A stretch of DNA of 64,000 bases from Sinomonas cyclohexanicum (GTDB taxonomy: Bacteria > Actinomycetota > Actinomycetes > Actinomycetales > Micrococcaceae), in assembly GCF_020886775.1 (NCBI RefSeq), contig NZ_AP024525.1, positions 3,906,001 through 3,970,000 on the forward strand. Reading direction: 5' to 3'. Both the position numbers and the translations under genes were made by a program. The notes under the pieces are model-generated. The model did not search any database. It saw only the letters and a program-made list of their open reading frames with translations, and had not been told where the DNA came from. Below, in pieces: positions 59,462 to 64,000 of the stretch. How positions within the stretch are numbered: the first letter of the stretch is position 1; every line of letters starts with the position of its first letter.

Positions 59462-60643
59462 GTGCTTTTCAGCGACGAGGAGTACCAGACGCGACTCTCG
59501 GGCGTGCGGCAGCGAATGGCGCGACAGGGCTTGTCCGCCCTTCTGGTGACCGACCCCGCGAACATCTACTACCTGACCGGGTACAACGCGTGGTCGTTCT
59601 ACACACCGCAGCTCGTCTTCGTTCCAGCGGACGGGCCGATGCTGCTCTTCACCCGTGCCATGGATGCGGGCGGCGCCTTCCGCACCGCGTGGCTGCCTCC
59701 AGACAGCATCGTGGGCTACCCCGAGGACTACGTGCACCGGCCGCACATCCACCCGTTCGACTGGGTTGCGTCCTCACTGCGTGAACGTGGCCTCGTCGCC
59801 GGGGCCGCCGGCGGTTGCGTCGGGCTCGAGATGGACTCGCATTTCTTCTCGCCCAGGGCCTATCGCGCCTTGGTGCATGCCCTGCCGGAGTGGACGTTCG
59901 TGGACAGCTACGAGCTCGTCAACTGGGTCCGGTCCGTGAAGTCGGCGGCCGAGATCGAGCTCGTGCGCAAGGCCGCCAGCGTCTGCGGGGCTGCGATGGA
60001 GGCTGCGGTCGAGGCGATCGACGTCGGCGTCCGCCAGTGCGATGCTGCCGCTGCCATCAGCCACGCGCAGATCACGGGCAGCGGGTCGATCGATGGTGAC
60101 TACCCCGCGATCGTTCCCATGCTCCCGACCGGCGAGGCCGCGGACACGCCGCACCTGACGTGGAGCGCAGATCGGTTCGAAGGCGGGCAGGCCGTCGTCA
60201 TCGAGCTCGCCGGGGCGCATCGCCGCTACCACGCCCCGCTCGCGCGCACGGTGACGCTCGGGCGGGCGCCCGACCGCCTCGCGAAACTCGCGGGCGCGGT
60301 GGGCGAGGGCATCGACGCGGTGCTCGGCGCCGTCCGCCCCGGTGTCCCTGTCCGCGATCTCGCCCAGGCGTGGAACACGACGCTTGCAAGGCACGGCCTC
60401 GAGAAGCCCTCCCGCATCGGCTACTCGATCGGCATCGGCTACCCGCCCGACTGGGGCGAGCGCACCATCTCCATCCGGGCCGAGGACGAGACCGTCCTCG
60501 CCGAGAACATGACGTTCCACCTCATCGGGGGCATGTGGATGGACCACTACGGCTACGAACTCTCCGAATCCATCCGCGTCGCGCCCGACGGTGTGGAAGT
60601 GCTCACGAGCTTCCCGCGCGACCTCATCCAGAAGGGACGGTGA
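59462..60643 (+). CDS. M24-fold hydrolase, ectoine hydrolase (DoeA/EutD)-like
   Basis: A 393-residue pita-bread fold protein of the creatinase/Xaa-Pro peptidase family. It lines up with ectoine hydrolase DoeA along its length: start MLFSDEEYQTRLSGVRQRM, TDPANIYYLTGYNAWSFYT, DYPAIVPMLPTGEAADTPHLTW, IGYPPDWGERTISIRAEDE and MTFHLIGGMWMDHYGYELSESI. As in DoeA and creatinase, the canonical dinuclear metal ligands of aminopeptidase P are mostly replaced (the usual His before the G-I-G loop is Ser, and a Glu is absent). DoeA opens the ectoine ring to N-acetyl-diaminobutyrate. GTG 59462 has GAGGTGACC upstream; first gene of a three-gene operon. Confidence 0.85.
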   Translation: MLFSDEEYQTRLSGVRQRMARQGLSALLVTDPANIYYLTGYNAWSFYTPQLVFVPADGPMLLFTRAMDAGGAFRTAWLPPDSIVGYPEDYVHRPHIHPFDWVASSLRERGLVAGAAGGCVGLEMDSHFFSPRAYRALVHALPEWTFVDSYELVNWVRSVKSAAEIELVRKAASVCGAAMEAAVEAIDVGVRQCDAAAAISHAQITGSGSIDGDYPAIVPMLPTGEAADTPHLTWSADRFEGGQAVVIELAGAHRRYHAPLARTVTLGRAPDRLAKLAGAVGEGIDAVLGAVRPGVPVRDLAQAWNTTLARHGLEKPSRIGYSIGIGYPPDWGERTISIRAEDETVLAENMTFHLIGGMWMDHYGYELSESIRVAPDGVEVLTSFPRDLIQKGR

Positions 60644-60646
60644 ACC

Positions 60647-61894
60647 ATGTCCACCGAGAACCTCTCCCTGCTCTCCCGCGAGAGCCTGCCGCTGGCCGAT
60701 CGCGCGAGCAGCCTCGTAGGATCCGTCATCGACTCCAGTACCTCCCTGCTCGCCTCGATGCAGCATGACATCGTCCGTTTCGCCATGGGCTCGCCGGCAA
60801 ACGAGGCGGTTCCGCTCGAGGAGTTCCGCGACATCGCAGCGCAGGTCATGGACTACGGCACCATGACCTACGGTGCCACCGAGGGAGAGCCGGAACTCCT
60901 TCGGGCTCTCGTCGACTACCTCTCGCAGACGAACGATCCCACCCACGAGGACCGCGTCACGATCACGGCCGGAGGCATGCAGGGCCTCGACCTCGCGTGC
61001 AAGATCTTCATCGATCCCGGCGATCTGGTGATCGTCGAGAGCCCGACCTACACGAACGGCAGCGCCACCGCCTTGAGCTACGGCGCGCAGCTCCTCGAAG
61101 CGCCGCTCGACGAGAACGGCCTCGTCGTCGAGGCCCTCCCCGACCTTGTCGCCGCGACCGGCCGCACGCCCAAGGCGATCTACACGATCCCGAACTTCCA
61201 GAACCCATCGGGGACTACCCTCTCGCTCGAGCGCCGCGAACTGCTCCTCGAGCTCGCGCACCGATGGAACGCCGTCATCATCGACGACGATCCGTATGGC
61301 CTCCTGCGCTTCGAGGGGGCTGACCTGCCGAGCCTCCAGGCGCTCAGCCCGGGGGACCCGCTGCTCTTCTCCGTCCGAACCTTCTCCAAGATCCTTGCGC
61401 CCGGGCTCCGCGTCGGCTGGGTCGATACGCACCCGGCCCTGCGCCAGCTCGTCATCAACGCGAAACAGGCGATGGACACGTGCACCAACGTTCCCGCACA
61501 GCACATCGTGGCGGAGTTCATCAGGCGCGGACGGCTAGACAGCCACCTCATCGGCCTCCGTGCCGAGTACCGCCGGCGGAGGGACGCCATGCAGGCCAGC
61601 ATCCGCAGGCACCTGGGCGACCGGGTTGCCACCACGGACCCGGAAGGCGGCTTCTTCCTGTGGCTGACCCTCCAGGGTGACGATGCCCGCATCTCGGCGC
61701 GCCGCCTTTTCGAAACCGGCCTCGCGGAGGGCGTTGCCTTCATTCCCGGCCCAGCCCTCTCGGCGGAGGGAAGGTTCGACGACGCGCTGCGGCTCTGCTT
61801 CGCCACAAGCACTCCCGAACGCACCGACGAGGGAGTCCAGCGGCTGCGCCGCGCCATGGACCTCGAACTCGCAGGGCTGCAGGGGGACCGGTGA
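60647..61894 (+). CDS. PLP-dependent aminotransferase of the DoeA-like operon
   Basis: A 415-residue fold-type I aminotransferase of the LysN/MocR-C-terminal type, lacking a DNA-binding domain. ITAGGMQGLDLACKIFIDPGD binds the phosphate, YTIPNFQNPSGTTLS carries the substrate Asn-Pro, IDDDPYGLLRFEG the Asp/Tyr pair, and VRTFSKILAPGLRVGW the cofactor Lys (near residue 245). It starts 3 bases after the M24 gene and overlaps the M20 gene by 4 bases, so the three are one unit. In ectoine breakdown a transaminase acts on diaminobutyrate; equivalence is an inference. Confidence 0.92.
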   Translation: MSTENLSLLSRESLPLADRASSLVGSVIDSSTSLLASMQHDIVRFAMGSPANEAVPLEEFRDIAAQVMDYGTMTYGATEGEPELLRALVDYLSQTNDPTHEDRVTITAGGMQGLDLACKIFIDPGDLVIVESPTYTNGSATALSYGAQLLEAPLDENGLVVEALPDLVAATGRTPKAIYTIPNFQNPSGTTLSLERRELLLELAHRWNAVIIDDDPYGLLRFEGADLPSLQALSPGDPLLFSVRTFSKILAPGLRVGWVDTHPALRQLVINAKQAMDTCTNVPAQHIVAEFIRRGRLDSHLIGLRAEYRRRRDAMQASIRRHLGDRVATTDPEGGFFLWLTLQGDDARISARRLFETGLAEGVAFIPGPALSAEGRFDDALRLCFATSTPERTDEGVQRLRRAMDLELAGLQGDR

Positions 61895-63084
61895 ACGTGA
61901 GCACGTCGCTCGAGGACGAGGTCCTCGAGCTCATCACCCGGGAGGACCTCGTCTCCCTCACGACGGCGCTCATCTCCGCCGGCGGTGAGAATCCGGGTGG
62001 GGCGGAGGAGGGCACGATCAAGGTGCTCGACGCCTTCTGCCTCGGCGCTGGCCTCACGACCCAGACGGAGCCCGTCGCACCGGAACGCCCGAATTTCACG
62101 GCCGTCCTTCCAGGAGGCGGCCAGCCGGGCCTGCTGTTCCTCGGGCACTCGGACGTCGTCCCCGCCGGAAGCGGCTGGGAGCGCCCGCCGTTCGAGCCGT
62201 ACGAGCGTGACGGCCGGCTGTACGGACGCGGTTCGACGGACATGAAGGGCGGCCTGGCCGCCGTCGTCGTCGCGCTCAAGGCCCTCAAGGAGGCCGGCGC
62301 GGAGCTTCCCGGAGATGTCACGCTTGCGTGCACCGTGGACGAGGAGGACCTCGGCATCGGAATCCGCGCGTACACGCGCGCCCACGCCGGGGAACAGTTC
62401 TCGGCCTGCATCGTCGCCGAACCGACGGATCTCGACACGGTGATCGGTTGCCGCGGCGACAGCTACATCGAGGTCACGGTCCGCGGGAAGTCCGCGCACT
62501 CGGGCCGGCCCGAGGACGGCCGGAACGCCATTGACGCGGCGGCGCAGGTCATCCAGCTCGTCCGGGAGGACCACCAGCGCCTCCAAGCAGACCGGGACGC
62601 CCTGCTCGGCGCCGGCAGCTGGAACACCGGGACGATCCGGGGCGGCAGCGGCACCTCGATGGTGGCCGGCGAATGCGCCCTGTCGCTCGACCGCCGCCTG
62701 ATGCCCGACGACGATCCCCACCTGATCCTCGCGGCGCTGCGGGAGCGGGTCAGCGAGGCGGGCATCGATCAGGATGGCATTGACGTGAGCGCATCTGTCT
62801 CGATGGAGATGCCGGGATTCCGCACGGCACACGACCATCCGCTCGTCACGGGAGCAGTCAGGGCCCTGGCCGACTGCGGCGTGGCGAGCACGATCGGCGG
62901 CTGGACGGCGGCATGCGACGGCGGCTTCATCGCCCGGGACTTCGGCATCCCCACCATCGTCGTGGGACCCGGTGGCCTCAACGATCAGGCGCATCAGGTC
63001 AACGAGTCGGTCAGCATCGACGAACTCATCGCGGCGGCCCGGGCCTACGCGCTCATGTGCCTGCGGCACGGCGACAGCTCGTAA
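61891..63084 (+). CDS. M20 family deacylase (ArgE/DapE-like) of the DoeA-like operon
   Basis: A 397-residue dizinc hydrolase. Metal and catalytic residues are seen in LLFLGHSDVVPAGSGW (His and Asp, near residue 86), YGRGSTDMKGGLAAVVVAL (bridging Asp), VDEEDLGIG (general-base Glu and ligand Glu), VAEPTD and GPGGLNDQAHQVNE near the end (last His). The family removes acyl groups from N-acylated amino acids, diamines or dipeptides. Its overlap with the aminotransferase gene (GTGA) and the DoeA-like partner suggest it deacylates an N-acyl diamine. DoeB of known ectoine users belongs to a different (AstE-like) family, so this would be a replacement. Confidence 0.9.
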   Translation: MNVSTSLEDEVLELITREDLVSLTTALISAGGENPGGAEEGTIKVLDAFCLGAGLTTQTEPVAPERPNFTAVLPGGGQPGLLFLGHSDVVPAGSGWERPPFEPYERDGRLYGRGSTDMKGGLAAVVVALKALKEAGAELPGDVTLACTVDEEDLGIGIRAYTRAHAGEQFSACIVAEPTDLDTVIGCRGDSYIEVTVRGKSAHSGRPEDGRNAIDAAAQVIQLVREDHQRLQADRDALLGAGSWNTGTIRGGSGTSMVAGECALSLDRRLMPDDDPHLILAALRERVSEAGIDQDGIDVSASVSMEMPGFRTAHDHPLVTGAVRALADCGVASTIGGWTAACDGGFIARDFGIPTIVVGPGGLNDQAHQVNESVSIDELIAAARAYALMCLRHGDSS

Positions 63085-63104
63085 GGCACCGACCGGACCC
63101 AGCA

Positions 63105-63158
63105 GGCAGCAAGGAGGGCAGTGGAGGGATGAGTTCCTCCACTGCCCTCCTTGCTGCC
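63105..63158. terminator. Perfect 23-bp hairpin terminator after the M20 gene
   Basis: Arms 63105-63127 (GGCAGCAAGGAGGGCAGTGG...) and 63136-63158 with an 8-base loop. A short GCAGG(T/C)CC tandem follows at about 63168-63191. Confidence 0.9.
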
Positions 63159-63283
63159 CGAGGCCCGCAGGTCCGCAGGCCCGCAGGCCCGTCTGGGGGC
63201 CTTGTCAATGCTGTAGCACCGCTCGAAGAAGGTCCTCTGTGCGATCCGTGAAAGGCCACGGCACTGCCAGCACAGCACGGCGA

Positions 63284-63324
63284 CGGGCGTTGCCGCGGCA
63301 GGATCACTGCCACGGCAACGCCCG
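63284..63324. terminator. 18-bp hairpin, 3' side of the ProP-like gene
   Basis: Arms 63284-63301 and 63307-63324 with loop GATCA and one mismatch. It lies 53 bp past the stop of the minus-strand transporter gene. Between the two hairpins (63159-63283) I see only the short GC tandem and no open reading frame of note. Confidence 0.8.
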
Positions 63325-63376
63325 GTTGCGTGCTCGGGGGGCGGCCGACGTCGACCGGCCCCCCGACCGCTAGGGG

Positions 63377-64000
63377 TCAGCCGTTCCGCGTCGCGACGCG
63401 TGCCCGCTTCGTCCTCACGGCGGACTGCGGCCTGCCCTCGGGGAGCTCGGTGCCGCGGAGCGAGGCGCCGACGGTCTCACGCATGAATCGCACCGCGACG
63501 AGCCCGACGACGCATGCAGCCATCATGGTGAATGCCGGGACCAATGGGTTGTGGAAGGCGTCGATGCCCGCCTGGTTGTACAGCGGAGCCGTGCCGCCGA
63601 AGAGGGACGTCGCGACGTTGTACGTGATCGCGAACCCCGCGTAGCGGACATGGGCCGGGAACATGGCAGGGAAGGTGGCCGAGATCGTGGCAAGCTGCGG
63701 GATGAACAGCAGTCCGAGCACGGCGAAGGCGATCAGGGCCCACCAGAACCCGTTGGACATGAGCATGAACATCGGGATCGACATCACGAACAGGCCGATC
63801 AGCGAGAAGTACCACATCGGCTTGCGCCCGACCCTGTCAGACATCGCACCGAAGAACGGGATGACCAGCATCATGACGAACTGCGCGACGAACATGATCG
63901 TGAGCACGGTCTGGTTGGGAAGGCCCGCCACACCCTCAAGATAGGTCGGCATGTACGTCAGGAGCGTGTAGTCGACGACGTTGAGTGCGATCACGAGCCC
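63377..64000 (-). CDS. MFS transporter, MHS/ProP-like (3' part; 5' end outside window)
   Basis: The visible 207 residues are the C-terminal half of a metabolite:H+ symporter. LLTYMPTYLEGVAGLPNQT is the signature region of ProP-like carriers, followed by GAMSDRVGRKPMWYFSLIG (MFS loop motif), LLFIPQLATISATFPAMFP and VRYAGFAITYNVATSLFGGTAPL, all typical of the MHS family. ProP members carry proline, betaine and ectoine. It is convergent with the DoeA-like operon, so co-regulation is not shown, but function may be linked. A basic C-terminus (RTKRARVATRNG) ends the protein. Confidence 0.88.
   Translation of the reverse strand, partial: GLVIALNVVDYTLLTYMPTYLEGVAGLPNQTVLTIMFVAQFVMMLVIPFFGAMSDRVGRKPMWYFSLIGLFVMSIPMFMLMSNGFWWALIAFAVLGLLFIPQLATISATFPAMFPAHVRYAGFAITYNVATSLFGGTAPLYNQAGIDAFHNPLVPAFTMMAACVVGLVAVRFMRETVGASLRGTELPEGRPQSAVRTKRARVATRNG

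Noticed and set aside
1-64000. tRNA, rRNA, transposase, integrase, prophage or restriction genes
   Set aside because: None found on either strand by reading gene products and intergenic regions; the segment appears to be ordinary chromosome with accessory stress clusters.

Overview
This is a high-GC (roughly 70%) actinobacterial chromosome segment. GTG and TTG starts are frequent, ATGA/GTGA gene overlaps are common, intergenic hairpins lack T-tracts, and many genes appear to be leaderless. Gene content (TerD cluster, glucosylglycerate hydrolase, PucR next to ald, CycA, Kdp, CsoR-type copper operon) fits Micrococcaceae of the Arthrobacter/Sinomonas group; that placement is inference from content, not from a marker gene. 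No rRNA, tRNA, CRISPR array, transposase or integrase is visible, and no non-coding stretch exceeds 300 bases.

Layout. (1) 1-5999: end of a Ter stress cluster: TerD, an uncharacterised partner, a CitE-like lyase, a phosphoribosyltransferase-TRSP protein running through a frameshift into a StiP/PELOTA-type protein, and a HAD phosphatase. This matches the proposed Ter-linked pathway for a nucleoside-like metabolite. (2) 5936-11589: LLM oxidoreductase, a frameshifted small membrane protein, an AsnC regulator, a 39-aa membrane peptide, a repeat-like protein with DUF456, and malic enzyme. (3) 11875-17870: glucosylglycerate hydrolase, TetR, MFS exporter/importer, FCD-GntR regulator, UbiB kinase. 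(4) 17953-25263: copper resistance. CopB ATPase, DUF6153, DUF305, BNR lipoprotein and multicopper oxidase form one operon below a perfect CsoR-type operator, faced by SHOCT and cupredoxin genes. (5) 25282-37892: AAA ATPase, MalQ, sugar porter, CycA, an orphan antitoxin-like HTH, PucR/ald, FMN reductase, beta-CASP RNase-like hydrolase, GerMN-like lipoprotein. (6) 37998-47636: small proteins, then the complete Kdp potassium system with a divergent kdpE. (7) 47758-59367: ceramidase-like hydrolase, CsbD, aminotransferase, subtilase, NUDIX, second multicopper oxidase, DUF3817, APC permease, hydroxyacid dehydrogenase, 2H phosphoesterase. (8) 59420-64000: a palindrome-controlled operon of a DoeA (ectoine hydrolase)-like protein, an aminotransferase and an M20 deacylase, next to a ProP-like transporter: a candidate compatible-solute catabolic locus.

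The most interesting signals are: the ectoine-hydrolase-like operon with an atypical deacylase; 21-nt in-frame repeats inside the Ter phosphoribosyltransferase; two single-base frameshifts in GC runs; and a recurrent leaderless promoter in which a TANNNT box lies exactly six bases before the start codon at nine genes, including one divergent pair spaced 42 bp; a second divergent pair spaced 29 bp combines a six-base with a seven-base spacing.
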